Program-made: the position numbers and the translations under genes
In this document: positions 1-7,637 of the stretch, piece by piece
Layout of the letters: each line of letters opens with the position of its first letter
Numbering within the stretch: the first letter of the stretch is position 1
Assembly: GCA_018712945.1 (NCBI GenBank)
Contig: DVFZ01000051.1
Coordinates: forward strand, 21,640 to 85,639
Source of the DNA: Candidatus Pullichristensenella stercorigallinarum
GTDB lineage: Bacteria; Bacillota; Clostridia; Christensenellales; Aristaeellaceae
Direction of reading: 5' to 3'
Length of the DNA stretch: 64,000 nucleotides
Notes under the pieces: generated by a model
The model's input: the letters and a program-made list of their open reading frames with translations, nothing else
Database searches by the model: none
Told to the model about the DNA's origin: nothing

Positions 1-606
1 CGCGTCCGCCGTGGAGGGCGGGTTGCAGTCCGGGCAGGGCTCCAGGCCCAAATCCAGCGCCTGACGGATGGTAAGGCTCCGGCCGTTCTGCTGGCCGTTG
101 CAGGTGGGGCCGACGTGGTAGTATTGCGCGTTGTTGTACACGCTGTACACGGTGGTGTTGTAAATCTGCTCCAGGGTCAGAGCGGCGCTCTCGGGCGCGG
201 GGGCGGTTTCGCCCTCCTCCAACGCCGCGGACTCGGCGGCTTCCTGCTGCATAAGCAGTTCTTCAATATTGGAAAGCGCGGTAACGGCGTCCTCCTCCGG
301 GGCGTGGGTCGCCGCTACGGGGGAGACTGCCACCGGCTCGACCGTGGGGATATTGGCGGGCTTGAACAACGGCAGGCACGCCGCCAACATGACCGCAAAA
401 GAAAAAAACGAAGTAATCATCCGGCCGCGCAGCGCAAACGAACCCGTGCGCCAAATCCACACCAGGCCCACCGGCGGCAAAAGCAGGCACGCGGCGATTT
501 TCAGCGCCGTGCGCTTTCCGCCGTCCCCCTGGCCGGCAGGCCGACGCATGTTGGGCGAATAGGCGTTGCTGGAGCCGGTATAGCGGCCGCCGTCGTTTGC
601 TTGCAC
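1..606 (-). CDS. Membrane protein with Cys-rich extracytoplasmic tail, 3' end cut off
   Basis: Function not recognised. The gene runs off the left edge, so only the first 202 codons are present. It starts at GTG 604-606 with a GGAGG seven bases upstream. Residues about 35-58 and 63-86 are two hydrophobic segments (around LLLPPVGLVWIW and TSFFSFAVMLAAC). They are followed by an acidic, Ala/Glu-rich linker and a motif of the form YYH-x4-C ... ALxxGxxPCPDC near residues 160-198. Spaced His/Cys of this kind are seen in small metal-binding tails fused to nucleases and secreted proteins of Firmicutes, so a structural zinc site is likely by inference. It lies 22 bases downstream of the TSCPD gene and is probably cotranscribed with it. 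The C-terminus is unknown. Confidence 0.7.
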   Translation of the reverse strand, partial: MQANDGGRYTGSSNAYSPNMRRPAGQGDGGKRTALKIAACLLLPPVGLVWIWRTGSFALRGRMITSFFSFAVMLAACLPLFKPANIPTVEPVAVSPVAATHAPEEDAVTALSNIEELLMQQEAAESAALEEGETAPAPESAALTLEQIYNTTVYSVYNNAQYYHVGPTCNGQQNGRSLTIRQALDLGLEPCPDCNPPSTADA

Positions 607-627
607 GTGCGTTCCTCCGTTTTTGCG

Positions 628-873
628 TTATGCTTGGGTACGGATGCGCTCCAAGGCGCGGGCGAGCTGATCCGGGCAGCTCGTGCCGGCGCGGCACTGG
701 ATGCCCTTGAGCCGGCGGATGACCTCGTCTGCCTGCATGCCCTCCACCAGGCGGGAAAGGCCCTGCGTGTTGCCCGTGCAGCCGCCGATAAAGCGGACGG
801 AGCGCACGGTATCGCCGTCCATTTCAATTTCAATCTGCCTTGAGCAGGTGCCATGCGTGTTGTATCGGTACAT
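628..873 (-). CDS. TSCPD domain protein (TIGR03905-like)
   Basis: 81-residue protein of the small four-cysteine TSCPD family. It shows the N-terminal THGTCSRQIEIE segment, GGCTGNTQGLS in the middle, and the name-giving TSCPDQLARAL near the C-terminus. Relatives occur alone in Clostridia or as the C-terminal domain of adenosylcobalamin-dependent ribonucleotide reductases. The four conserved Cys suggest metal binding, but the standalone function is not established. Start ATG 873 was chosen over the in-frame ATG at 909, because 909 lies inside the -10 element of a consensus promoter and would precede the transcript start. The gene is divergent from galM. Confidence 0.85.
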   Translation of the reverse strand: MYRYNTHGTCSRQIEIEMDGDTVRSVRFIGGCTGNTQGLSRLVEGMQADEVIRRLKGIQCRAGTSCPDQLARALERIRTQA

Positions 874-908
874 CAAATCGGTTCCTTCCGCCACATTGGG
901 TGTATTCA

Positions 909-937
909 ATTATACGCCGCGCGGCAAAAGATGTCAA
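909..937 (-). promoter_or_regulatory. Consensus sigma-A promoter for the TSCPD gene
   Basis: Read on the minus strand: TTGACA (932-937), a 17-nt spacer, then TATAAT (909-914). Both hexamers match the consensus exactly. It points at the TSCPD gene, whose start lies 36 bases beyond the -10. Confidence 0.9.
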
Positions 938-964
938 GACGCGGCGTTTTTTGCCCAATCCGTC

Positions 965-993
965 TTGAAAAGCGGCGGCGTTCGATGTATGAT
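965..993 (+). promoter_or_regulatory. Sigma-A promoter for galM
   Basis: TTGAAA (965-970), 17-nt spacer, TATGAT (988-993), followed by AGGAGG at 1012-1017. It is back-to-back with the TSCPD promoter, with 27 bases between the two -35 boxes. Confidence 0.85.
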
Positions 994-1026
994 ATAGGAG
1001 GAAAATAACGCAGGAGGTTTGTTACT

Positions 1027-2091
1027 ATGAGCATTCGCAAAGTACCCTTTGGCAAAGTGGAGAGCGGCGAAGCGGCTGATCTCTATATCCTCACCAACAG
1101 CTCCGGCGCTTCGGTGGAAATCACCAACTTCGGCGGCATCGTGCGGGCCATCAACGTGCCCGACCGCGATGGCAAGCTGGGCAACGTCGTGCTCGGTTAC
1201 AAGGACGTGAGCGGCTACCAGCCCCTGTGCGGCTATCTGGGCGCGCTGATTGGCCGCGTGGGCAACCGCATTGCCGACGGCAAGTGCACGCTGAACGGCA
1301 AGGAGCTGACCCTGGCCAAGAACGAAGGCGGCGTCACCCATCTGCACGGCGGCAACGTGGGCTTTGACCGCAAGTTCTGGGAAGCCACGCCCATCGAGGG
1401 CATCTGCGAGGACAGCCTGATCCTCAAGTACACCTCTCCCGACGGCGAGGAGGGCTACCCCGGCACGCTGAAGGTGATGGTGACCTATACCTTCACCGAC
1501 GACAACGAGCTGGTCATCCACTACGAGGCCGTTTCCGACAAGGATACGCTGTGCAACCTCACCAACCACACCTACTTCAACCTTGCCGGCGAGGGCAGCG
1601 GCCCGATTTACGACCATACCATCGAAATCAACGCCGATACCTTCACCGTCGTTTCCGACAGCAAGTGCATCCCCACCGGCGAAATGCGCCCTGTGGGCGG
1701 CACGCCCTTTGATCTGCGCGAGGCCAAGCGCATTGGCGACGGCCTGGCCATGACCGAGCAGGACGAGCAGATGCGCTACGGCAACGGCTACGACCACAAC
1801 TTCAACCTCAACGACGAGGGCCTGCGCTTTGCCTGCGAAGTGTCCGAGCCGACCACCGGCCGCGTCATGCAGGTGTATACCGACATGCCCGCCGTGCAGT
1901 TCTACGCCGGCAACGGGCTGGAGAGCGTCAACCCCGGCTCCTGCGGCCGCAAATACCACAAGCACGAGGGCTTCTGCCTGGAAACGCAGTACGCGCCCGA
2001 TTCCATCAACCACCCCGAGTTCCCGGACAGCGTCCTGCGCGAAGGCGAGAAATACGATTTTGTGACCATCTACGCCTTTGACGCGGAATAA
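1027..2091 (+). CDS. galM: Aldose 1-epimerase (galactose mutarotase)
   Basis: 354-residue GalM-family enzyme that interconverts alpha and beta anomers of aldoses such as galactose or glucose in the cytoplasm. The residues that line the active site in characterised mutarotases are visible: Arg81 in RVGNRI, His107 in HLHGGN, the catalytic His181 in NHTYFNL, Asp256 in YDHNFN and the catalytic Glu319 in CLETQ. Length is normal for the family. ATG 1027 has AGGAGG nine bases upstream and its own promoter. No galactokinase or uridylyltransferase is adjacent, so its sugar partner pathway cannot be read from context. The next gene, gltX, follows 71 bases later and has no obvious promoter of its own. 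Confidence 0.95.
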   Translation: MSIRKVPFGKVESGEAADLYILTNSSGASVEITNFGGIVRAINVPDRDGKLGNVVLGYKDVSGYQPLCGYLGALIGRVGNRIADGKCTLNGKELTLAKNEGGVTHLHGGNVGFDRKFWEATPIEGICEDSLILKYTSPDGEEGYPGTLKVMVTYTFTDDNELVIHYEAVSDKDTLCNLTNHTYFNLAGEGSGPIYDHTIEINADTFTVVSDSKCIPTGEMRPVGGTPFDLREAKRIGDGLAMTEQDEQMRYGNGYDHNFNLNDEGLRFACEVSEPTTGRVMQVYTDMPAVQFYAGNGLESVNPGSCGRKYHKHEGFCLETQYAPDSINHPEFPDSVLREGEKYDFVTIYAFDAE

Positions 2092-2162
2092 ACCATTTTG
2101 CGGCGCGGGGCGGCCCCTTGCCGGGCTTCCCGCGCCAATCTGACCGTAAAGGAGTTACCTGT

Positions 2163-3608
2163 ATGCAGGTTCGCACACGCTTCGCGCCCAGCCCCACGGG
2201 ATATCTGCACCTGGGCGGTCTGCGCACGGCGCTTTACACCTATCTGTTTGCCCGCCGCAACGGGGGCAAGTTCATCCTGCGCATTGAGGACACCGACCAG
2301 GAGCGCGAGGTGCCCGGCGCGGTGGAAAAAATTTACGCTTCGCTGGCGGCCGCGGGCCTGACCTACGATGAAGGCCCGGATGTGGGCGGCGATTACGGCC
2401 CCTATATCCAGACCCAGCGGCGGCATCTCTATCTGCCTTACGCGCAGGAACTGGTCAAGCGCGGCGGCGCGTATTACTGCTTCTGCACCAAGGAGCGGCT
2501 CGACGAGGCGCGCGCCCAGGCCGAAAAAGAGGGCAAGACGTTCAAATACGATAAACACTGCCTGCACCTTTCCCCCGAGGAAATCCAGCGGCGCATCGAG
2601 GCGGGCGAACCCTATGTCATCCGCCAGAACGTGCCCACCGAGGGCAAGGCGGGCTTTGACGATTTGCTCTACGGCCATGTGGAGGTGGATTGCTCCACGC
2701 TGGACGACAACGTGCTCATCAAGGCCGACGGCCTGCCCACCTATAACTTCGCCAACGTGGTGGACGACCACCTGATGGCCATCACCCACGTCATGCGCGG
2801 CACGGAGTATCTTTCCAGCGCCCCGAAGTACAACCTGCTCTACGAGGCGTTTGGCTGGACGCCGCCAATCTATATCCACCTGCCGGTGGTGATGCGCGAC
2901 GCCACGCGCAAGCTCTCCAAGCGCTATGGCGACCCCTCGTTTGAGGACCTTCTGGACATGGGCTATCTGCGCGACGCCATCATCAACTTCATCGCCCTGC
3001 TGGGCTGGAGCCCGCGCAGCGAGCGCGAGTTTTTCACCCTCGAGGAGCTGGAGGAGTGCTTCGACGTAGAGGGGCTGAACAAGTCGCCCTCCATCTTCGA
3101 TATGGACAAATTGACCTGGTTCAACGCCGAATACATGCGCAAGTTGTCCTTCGAGGAGTTCTACGAGCTGGCCAGGCCGTGGATGGCCAGGGTGCTCGAC
3201 CCCGAGCGCTTCGATTTGCGCCGCCTGGCGGAGCTTTTGCAGGCGCGCATCGAGGTTTTGAACCGCATACCGGGCATGATCGGCTTCTTGGCGGAAATGC
3301 CCGAGTTTGACAACGACCTTTACAACCACAAAAAGATGAAAACCAACCCCGAAATCGCCCGGCAGGCGCTTGAGGCGGTTCGGCCCGTGCTGGAAGGGGT
3401 AGGGGAGTGGACCGAGCAGGCGCTGCACGACGCGGTGATGGCCTTCATTCCCGAAACGGGGCTGAAAAACGGCCAGGTGCTCTGGCCGCTGCGCATTGCC
3501 ATTTCCGGCCTGGCCTCCACGCCGGGCGGAGCGTTTGAGATTGCCTATCTTCTGGGCAGGGAGGAGACGCTGCGCAGGCTGGACGCCTCGCTTCAAAAGC
3601 TGCAATGA
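2163..3608 (+). CDS. gltX: Glutamyl-tRNA synthetase
   Basis: 481-residue class I synthetase that charges tRNA-Glu (possibly also tRNA-Gln, as in many Bacillota lacking GlnRS; not decidable here). The HIGH-type signature is PSPTGYLHLGG at residues 9-19 and the KMSKS-type loop is KLSKR at 250-254. The C-terminal helical anticodon-binding half is present and length is normal. ATG 2163 was chosen because AAAGGAG lies eight bases upstream and the protein then begins with the family-typical MQVRTRFAPSPTG; a longer in-frame reading from 2118 has no ribosome site. The stop overlaps the start of the next gene (ATGA), showing translational coupling with a phosphatase-like protein. Confidence 0.97.
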   Translation: MQVRTRFAPSPTGYLHLGGLRTALYTYLFARRNGGKFILRIEDTDQEREVPGAVEKIYASLAAAGLTYDEGPDVGGDYGPYIQTQRRHLYLPYAQELVKRGGAYYCFCTKERLDEARAQAEKEGKTFKYDKHCLHLSPEEIQRRIEAGEPYVIRQNVPTEGKAGFDDLLYGHVEVDCSTLDDNVLIKADGLPTYNFANVVDDHLMAITHVMRGTEYLSSAPKYNLLYEAFGWTPPIYIHLPVVMRDATRKLSKRYGDPSFEDLLDMGYLRDAIINFIALLGWSPRSEREFFTLEELEECFDVEGLNKSPSIFDMDKLTWFNAEYMRKLSFEEFYELARPWMARVLDPERFDLRRLAELLQARIEVLNRIPGMIGFLAEMPEFDNDLYNHKKMKTNPEIARQALEAVRPVLEGVGEWTEQALHDAVMAFIPETGLKNGQVLWPLRIAISGLASTPGGAFEIAYLLGREETLRRLDASLQKLQ

Positions 3609-4741
3609 ATATCGTCTATCCGGATTATGAGCGTTCCATCCTCTCCACGCTCTCCGCGCTGACGGGCTATTTCGGCGCGCCGCTTGACTATCCGCCCCTG
3701 CCGGAGCTGAAGCCGTATCTGGACACAAAGCCTCTGCATGTAATGCTGCTTCTGCTGGACGGCATGGGCGGCTGGCCGCTGAAAAACGCGCTGCCGGAAA
3801 GCTCTTATCTGCGCGCGCACGAAATCGCCACCGTCACCAGCATCTTCCCGCCCACCACCGCCGCCGCCACTACGGCCTATTACTGCGGCAAATCGGCGCT
3901 GGAAAGCGGCTGGCTGGGCTGGCATCTGCACATGAAGGAATACGCCGCGGATATCATCGCCTTCAAGCGATCCACCTATTACACGGAAAAGAGCGTGGAC
4001 GGCCCCTTCCCGGCCGGGGAGCTGATTCCCTACCAGACGGTGTTCGAGCGCATGAAGGGCGTTTGCGATACGCATGTGCTCTACGCCTTTGATTCCTATT
4101 CCGAGCACGGGGCGGATTTCCGCCACCGCGTATCCAGCTTTGCCGAAGTCACCAACACGCTGCGCATGATTTCGCGCGGCGATAAGCCGTCCTTCACCAT
4201 CGCCTACTGGAACCAGCCGGACGCGAAGATGCACAAATACGGCGAAGGCTCCCCGGAAGTCATGGCGGAGTTCAAATCGCTGGACGCGCAGCTGGCGGCG
4301 CTGCGGCCGCGGTTCAAGGATACGCTGCTGGTGATTACCGCCGACCATGGCATGGTCAATACCACCGAGGCGGTGGATATCGCCAAAATTCCGGCGCTGC
4401 TGGAGCCGCTGGTGCTGCCGCCGTCCATCGAGCCGCGCGCCTCGGCCTTCTATGTGAAGCACCACCGCCGCGCGGCGTTTGAAGCGGCGTTTCATGAATA
4501 CTGCGGCGGGGACTTTTTGCTGCTTTCGCGCGAGGAAGTGCTTTCCTCCGGCCTGTTCGGGCGGGGCGAGCCGCACCCCAAGTTCGACGATTTCATCGGC
4601 GACTACCTGGGCGTGGCCACCGGCACGCGCTATTTCGCCTTCACCCTGCCCGGGGCCAAACCCGGGGATCGACTGATTGGACAACACGCCGGGCTGACGG
4701 AAAACGAAATGCTGGTTTCCGTGCTGGCGGATAGGACGTGA
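3605..4741 (+). CDS. Alkaline phosphatase-superfamily phosphodiesterase/nucleotide pyrophosphatase-like protein
   Basis: 378-residue member of the AlkP superfamily (type I phosphodiesterase/nucleotide pyrophosphatase clan). Visible metal and nucleophile motifs are LLLLDGMGG (Asp52), the FPPTTAAATT stretch where Thr84/85 would be the nucleophile, and TADHGMV around residues 245-251 (Asp-His zinc ligands). No signal peptide is evident, so it is probably cytoplasmic. The substrate is unknown; the family cleaves phosphomono- or diesters. It overlaps gltX by four bases and overlaps the PHP gene downstream in the same way, so the three form one transcription unit. Why a synthetase is coupled to two hydrolases is unclear. 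Confidence 0.85.
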   Translation: MNIVYPDYERSILSTLSALTGYFGAPLDYPPLPELKPYLDTKPLHVMLLLLDGMGGWPLKNALPESSYLRAHEIATVTSIFPPTTAAATTAYYCGKSALESGWLGWHLHMKEYAADIIAFKRSTYYTEKSVDGPFPAGELIPYQTVFERMKGVCDTHVLYAFDSYSEHGADFRHRVSSFAEVTNTLRMISRGDKPSFTIAYWNQPDAKMHKYGEGSPEVMAEFKSLDAQLAALRPRFKDTLLVITADHGMVNTTEAVDIAKIPALLEPLVLPPSIEPRASAFYVKHHRRAAFEAAFHEYCGGDFLLLSREEVLSSGLFGRGEPHPKFDDFIGDYLGVATGTRYFAFTLPGAKPGDRLIGQHAGLTENEMLVSVLADRT

Positions 4742-5451
4742 ACATGAGAGATACGGGCTTTTATGTACAGATGCACCTGCATACGGCGGAATCGAGCCGT
4801 TGCGCGCGCGTGGGCGGCGCGGATATGGCGCGCGCCTGCAAGGAGGCCGGGTACGACCTGATCGTCATCACCGACCACTTTTTCAACGCCAACATCAACG
4901 TGCCCTACGACATCCCCTGGAAAGAGCAGGTACACGGCCTGTTCGCGGGTTATCGCGCCGCCAAGGCCATGGGCGACAAAATCGGCCTGCGCGTGCTGCC
5001 CGGCTGGGAGACGTATACCGACGGCCCCGAATACCTCACCTATGGTCTGGGCGAGGAGTTCCTGCTTAAAAACCGCGATATCGCCCTGCTGCCCAAGGTG
5101 CAATACCTGCGCCGCGTGCACGAGGCGGGCGGCTACGTATCCCACGCCCACCCGTTCCGCGAGGCCAGCTACATTCCCCATTTCGACCCCGACCCCTATG
5201 GGCTGGACGCGGTGGAGGTGTTCAACGGCCGCCATATGGACCCTTCCTTTGATGAAAAGGCGCGCGCCTTCGCCAAGCGCTTCCACCTGCCCGGCACTGC
5301 CGGCGCGGACGCGCACAATACGTTGCACATCTACGATGGCGCGATGCGCTTTTTCTATCCGGTGACCACCTTTGACGAGATTTTCGCCGCCATCCGGAAG
5401 GGCGACTATGAAATTGTGCCGCATCTGAACGAACGGGCGACGGGATTTTGA
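4738..5451 (+). CDS. PHP-domain metal-dependent hydrolase
   Basis: 237-residue standalone PHP (polymerase and histidinol phosphatase) protein. Metal ligands are in order: HLHT (His13, His15), TDHFF (Asp46, His47), Glu91 in GWETY, SHAHPF (His136, His138), and GADAHN (Asp191, His193). This set fits a trinuclear-metal phosphoesterase; histidinol phosphatase or nucleoside 3',5'-bisphosphatase activities are known in the family, but the substrate here cannot be named. The start is GTG 4738 (GTGA overlap with the upstream stop) or ATG 4744 two codons later. It is the last gene of the gltX operon and is followed by a strong terminator. Confidence 0.88.
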   Translation: MNMRDTGFYVQMHLHTAESSRCARVGGADMARACKEAGYDLIVITDHFFNANINVPYDIPWKEQVHGLFAGYRAAKAMGDKIGLRVLPGWETYTDGPEYLTYGLGEEFLLKNRDIALLPKVQYLRRVHEAGGYVSHAHPFREASYIPHFDPDPYGLDAVEVFNGRHMDPSFDEKARAFAKRFHLPGTAGADAHNTLHIYDGAMRFFYPVTTFDEIFAAIRKGDYEIVPHLNERATGF

Positions 5452-5469
5452 CAGGGAATTCAAACGAAT

Positions 5470-5501
5470 AAGCAGAGGCGAATGGCCTCTGCTTTCTTTT
5501 T
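5470..5501 (+). terminator. Rho-independent terminator of the gltX operon
   Basis: Perfect 10-bp stem AAGCAGAGGC / GCCTCTGCTT around a 5-base loop, followed by TCTTTTT. Confidence 0.9.
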
Positions 5502-5523
5502 GCCAACTGCCGCGCGACGGCGC

Positions 5524-5643
5524 TTTGTTAAGATTCTATCAAATGTCGAGAAAAATTCCTGAATACTCTATTTTGCGCTTCACATATGAAACATTGTGTG
5601 GTATAATCAAAAAAACAAACCCTTATATATAAAATTATTCTGC
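5524..5643. repeat. Intergenic direct repeat, copy 1
   Basis: About 120 bases that align with 6124-6247 at an offset of almost exactly 600 bases. Both start TTTGTTAAGATTCTATCAAAT and share the TTCACA-n17-TATAAT block. This copy is the more degraded one in its second half. Together with the paralogous XRE genes it marks a tandem duplication of a unit made of an intergenic region plus a regulator gene. Confidence 0.8.
5579..5607 (+). promoter_or_regulatory. Promoter-like element facing the 3' end of the XRE gene
   Basis: TTCACA (5579-5584), 17-nt spacer, TATAAT (5602-5607). It reads rightward, so a transcript would be antisense to the XRE gene at 5695-6084. An equivalent element is conserved at 6179-6207. 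Confidence 0.5.
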
Positions 5644-5694
5644 GAGAGGGTAGATTTTTGAAGGCACATTTAAACGCTTTACCGGATGAAGCGT

Positions 5695-6084
5695 CTATTC
5701 CGCTTCATCGTCAGGCTTATTAACTCCTTTTACGATATCACGCACCACTTCGATAACCATATCGGTGACTTTCTTGGGTTGCCCTTTGAGAAGCGTGTGT
5801 ATGGTATCCACCTTCTCCTGTGTCAATGCATTGATGACCGGACTTGCGTCCAACTCTTTGTCCACGCAACCGGCAATCATGTCCTCTATTGGTACTTGGA
5901 GAATGAGGCAAATCTGCGCCAGACGTTCCAGATTGATGAGACGGTCGCCACGTTCTATTTTGCCAACGTGTCCGACGGAGACATCCATCTTTTCCGCAAG
6001 CATTTCCTGTGTGATATGCTTGGCCTTGCGCGCGGCTTTGATATGTTTGCCAAGTGTAAGGTAGTTAATCAAGATTTCGTCCAT
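5695..6084 (-). CDS. XRE-family transcriptional regulator (paralogue 1)
   Basis: 129 residues. The helix-turn-helix of the Cro/C1 type spans about residues 11-66 (IKAARKAKHITQEMLAEKMD ... VGKIERGDRLINLERLAQIC). The C-terminal half (MIAGCVDKE ... LLKGQPKKVTDMVIEVV) has no named domain. The start ATG 6084 has GGAGG ten bases upstream. It is about 65-70 percent identical by eye to the neighbour at 6301-6687, and the intergenic DNA is duplicated too. Base composition is clearly AT-richer than the flanking operons, suggesting acquisition. Probable role is repression at the AAGATTCT-type palindromes around it (inference). Confidence 0.85.
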   Translation of the reverse strand: MDEILINYLTLGKHIKAARKAKHITQEMLAEKMDVSVGHVGKIERGDRLINLERLAQICLILQVPIEDMIAGCVDKELDASPVINALTQEKVDTIHTLLKGQPKKVTDMVIEVVRDIVKGVNKPDDEAE

Positions 6085-6147
6085 TTAGAAGCCACCTCCA
6101 ATACGGATACAAGAAACCGGTACTTTGTTAAGATTCTATCAAATATC

Positions 6148-6160
6148 GAGAATAATTCTC
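6148..6160. promoter_or_regulatory. Palindrome GAGAATAATTCTC upstream of XRE 1
   Basis: Perfect 6-bp arms with a single central base, about 65-75 bases upstream of the XRE start at 6084. A candidate autoregulatory operator. The same position in repeat copy 1 is degenerate. Confidence 0.45.
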
Positions 6161-6178
6161 ATATATTTTATTTCGCGC

Positions 6179-6207
6179 TTCACATCTGAAGGATTGTGTG
6201 TTATAAT
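6179..6207 (+). promoter_or_regulatory. Promoter-like element facing the 3' end of the second XRE gene
   Basis: TTCACA (6179-6184), 17-nt spacer, TATAAT (6202-6207). It reads rightward, antisense to the XRE gene at 6301-6687, exactly as in repeat copy 1. Confidence 0.5.
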
Positions 6208-6227
6208 TGGACAAACAGGCCGTTATT

Positions 6228-6242
6228 AATAAGATTCTTATT
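6228..6242. promoter_or_regulatory. Palindrome AATAAGATTCTTATT
   Basis: Perfect 7-bp arms around one central base. It has the same core as the longer palindrome at 6755-6775 and as the AAGATTCTA blocks at 5529 and 6129. Likely operator family of the XRE pair. Confidence 0.5.
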
Positions 6243-6300
6243 TTGAGGTGCATTTTATGCGGCGAAAGATAAACATAAGACGGGCAAATCAGCCCGTCCA

Positions 6301-6687
6301 TCAGCCCTCGTTTTCGGGTGCGTCAAGTCCTGTTACAATGTCGTATACGACTTTTGTGACCATATTGACAACCTTCCCGGGCTGTCCCTTGAGCAATGTG
6401 TGTATCGCGTCTACCTTCTCCTGTGTCAACACATTGATAGCCGGAATGGATTCCTTTTCCTGATCGACGCAACCGGCAATCATGTCCTCTATCGGCACTT
6501 GGAGGATGAGACAAACTTGCGCAAGCCGTTCAAGGTTGAGAAGTTTGTCGCCTCGCTCTATTTGGCCGATGTAGCCAAGCGACACATCCATCTTTTCCGC
6601 AAGCATTTCCTGTGTCATATGTCTGGCCTTGCGGGCAATTTTGATGTGCTTGCCGATCATGGAATAGTTAATCAAGTTTCCATCCAT
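6301..6687 (-). CDS. XRE-family transcriptional regulator (paralogue 2)
   Basis: 128 residues, with the same architecture as the gene at 5695-6084: a Cro/C1 helix-turn-helix at about residues 11-66 (IKIARKARHMTQEMLAEKMD, then IGQIERGDKLLNLERLAQVC) and a short helical tail with LLKGQPGKVVNMVTKVV. The recognition helix differs at several positions (SLGYIGQ against SVGHVGK), so the two proteins may bind related but different sites. GGAGG lies eight bases before ATG 6687. The 21-bp palindrome at 6755-6775 lies upstream and could be its operator. The target genes are unknown. Confidence 0.85.
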   Translation of the reverse strand: MDGNLINYSMIGKHIKIARKARHMTQEMLAEKMDVSLGYIGQIERGDKLLNLERLAQVCLILQVPIEDMIAGCVDQEKESIPAINVLTQEKVDAIHTLLKGQPGKVVNMVTKVVYDIVTGLDAPENEG

Positions 6688-6754
6688 TCAATGGCTACCT
6701 CCAAATTCATCATTCATATTTTAGAATGACGAGGCGAATTGCTACCAGACAGCA

Positions 6755-6775
6755 ATAAATAAGAATCTTATTTAT
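6755..6775. promoter_or_regulatory. 21-bp perfect palindrome upstream of XRE 2
   Basis: ATAAATAAGA / TCTTATTTAT with one central A. It lies between the XRE gene at 6301-6687 and the divergent gene at 6901, a natural place for an operator controlling both directions. It shares its core with 6228-6242. Confidence 0.55.
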
Positions 6776-6900
6776 CAGCCTTTATTGTGAAAAATGTACG
6801 GAGAATGCCCAATATGCAAATCAATCATGGATAGAGAATATGCTTCATTATACGAAATACTTGCTGCAAAAATTACATGAGAAATAAAGGAGGCATACCC

Positions 6901-7323
6901 ATGGAATCCAACAACAACATCCGCTTTTCACCACCCCACGCGCAACCGGCTGCCCCGGAAGATTCATTTCGCGAACCGCTTCAAGACGATGCGTCCCACG
7001 AAGAATGGCATGATGAAGGGGAACTTGACGACGGCTTGAATCCGTATTTCCAAAATCTGTCCAGAGCAGCCTATGAGGGCTTTCAGGCGGCCCTGAGAGT
7101 GTTCGAGAACCATCTCGATAGCATCCATGGCCCGAATCTGGATGACAAACCGGCAGAGCAACGGTGGTATGACGGCGCGCTGCTCAAGCTCTTTGCGATT
7201 CTCATGCTCGTGGGGGAAACGCTGCCTTACTTTGAAGAAGATGAAAGGAAAGCGCTGACAAAAATCAACAGGGCCATCGAACGGGTCAAACTGCTGCGCA
7301 AGAAGTCTCAATCCTGCGATTGA
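6901..7323 (+). CDS. Small acidic protein of unknown function
   Basis: I do not recognise this 140-residue protein. The first 60 residues are polar and acidic, without predicted secondary structure by eye (many Pro, Asp, Glu). The rest is helical, with a hydrophobic stretch LLKLFAILMLVGETLPYF around residues 96-113 that is too short and polar-flanked to be a secure membrane helix, and a basic C-terminus. ATG 6901 was chosen for its AAAGGAGG site; an in-frame ATG at 6877 has none. It is followed 39 bases later by a small XRE regulator in the same direction and is divergent from the XRE pair, so it may be a target or partner of these regulators. Confidence 0.65.
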   Translation: MESNNNIRFSPPHAQPAAPEDSFREPLQDDASHEEWHDEGELDDGLNPYFQNLSRAAYEGFQAALRVFENHLDSIHGPNLDDKPAEQRWYDGALLKLFAILMLVGETLPYFEEDERKALTKINRAIERVKLLRKKSQSCD

Positions 7324-7362
7324 ACCAAATGGGGCGATCCCGATTATAAGGAGGAAACAGCA

Positions 7363-7584
7363 ATGCACATCGACTTTGTGAAACTGGGCGCGTATATCCG
7401 GAATGCCAGAACGCAACAGGGCAAAACCCTCGAAGAAATGGCCAGCCAGACGGGTTGCTCGGCCGAATTTCTCCAAAACCTCGAAAAAGGGCAGCGAAAA
7501 CCGGAATTGGAGGTGTTTTTCAAGCTCATAAGCGCCCTGAACCTGTCCGGGGATGAAGTCCTGGCAAATGTGGCCGGGGCATAA
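7363..7584 (+). CDS. Small XRE-family regulator
   Basis: 73-residue protein that is almost only a Cro/C1 helix-turn-helix (residues about 7-62: LGAYIRNARTQQGKTLEEMA ... FLQNLEKGQRKPELEVFFKL). AAGGAGG lies eight bases before ATG 7363. It probably shares a transcript with the small acidic protein upstream. It differs clearly in sequence from the duplicated XRE pair at 5695-6687. A terminator-like hairpin follows 16 bases after its stop. Confidence 0.85.
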   Translation: MHIDFVKLGAYIRNARTQQGKTLEEMASQTGCSAEFLQNLEKGQRKPELEVFFKLISALNLSGDEVLANVAGA

Positions 7585-7600
7585 CCGCTCAGACAAAAAA

Positions 7601-7635
7601 CGCCCCGGCAGACGTTTCCCGTCCGCCGGGGCGTC
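7601..7635 (+). terminator. Terminator-like hairpin after the small XRE gene
   Basis: CGCCCCGG ... CCGGGGCG stem around GCAGACGTTTCCCGTCCG. About 30 bases of it are repeated almost exactly at 7940-7970, so it is also part of a repeat family. There is no good T-tract on the plus strand. Confidence 0.55.
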
Positions 7636-7637
7636 CA

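Larger units (their letters stand above)
6124..6247. repeat. Intergenic direct repeat, copy 2
   Basis: Second copy of the 5524-5643 unit, lying between the two XRE genes. It contains the promoter-like element at 6179-6207 and two palindromes (6148-6160, 6228-6242). Confidence 0.8.

Noticed and set aside
934..3728. Long minus-strand open frames opposite galM and gltX (359 and 552 codons)
   Set aside because: They are complementary-frame shadows of strongly recognisable genes; the translations are rich in Ala, Val, His, Arg repeats with no family motif and no ribosome site.
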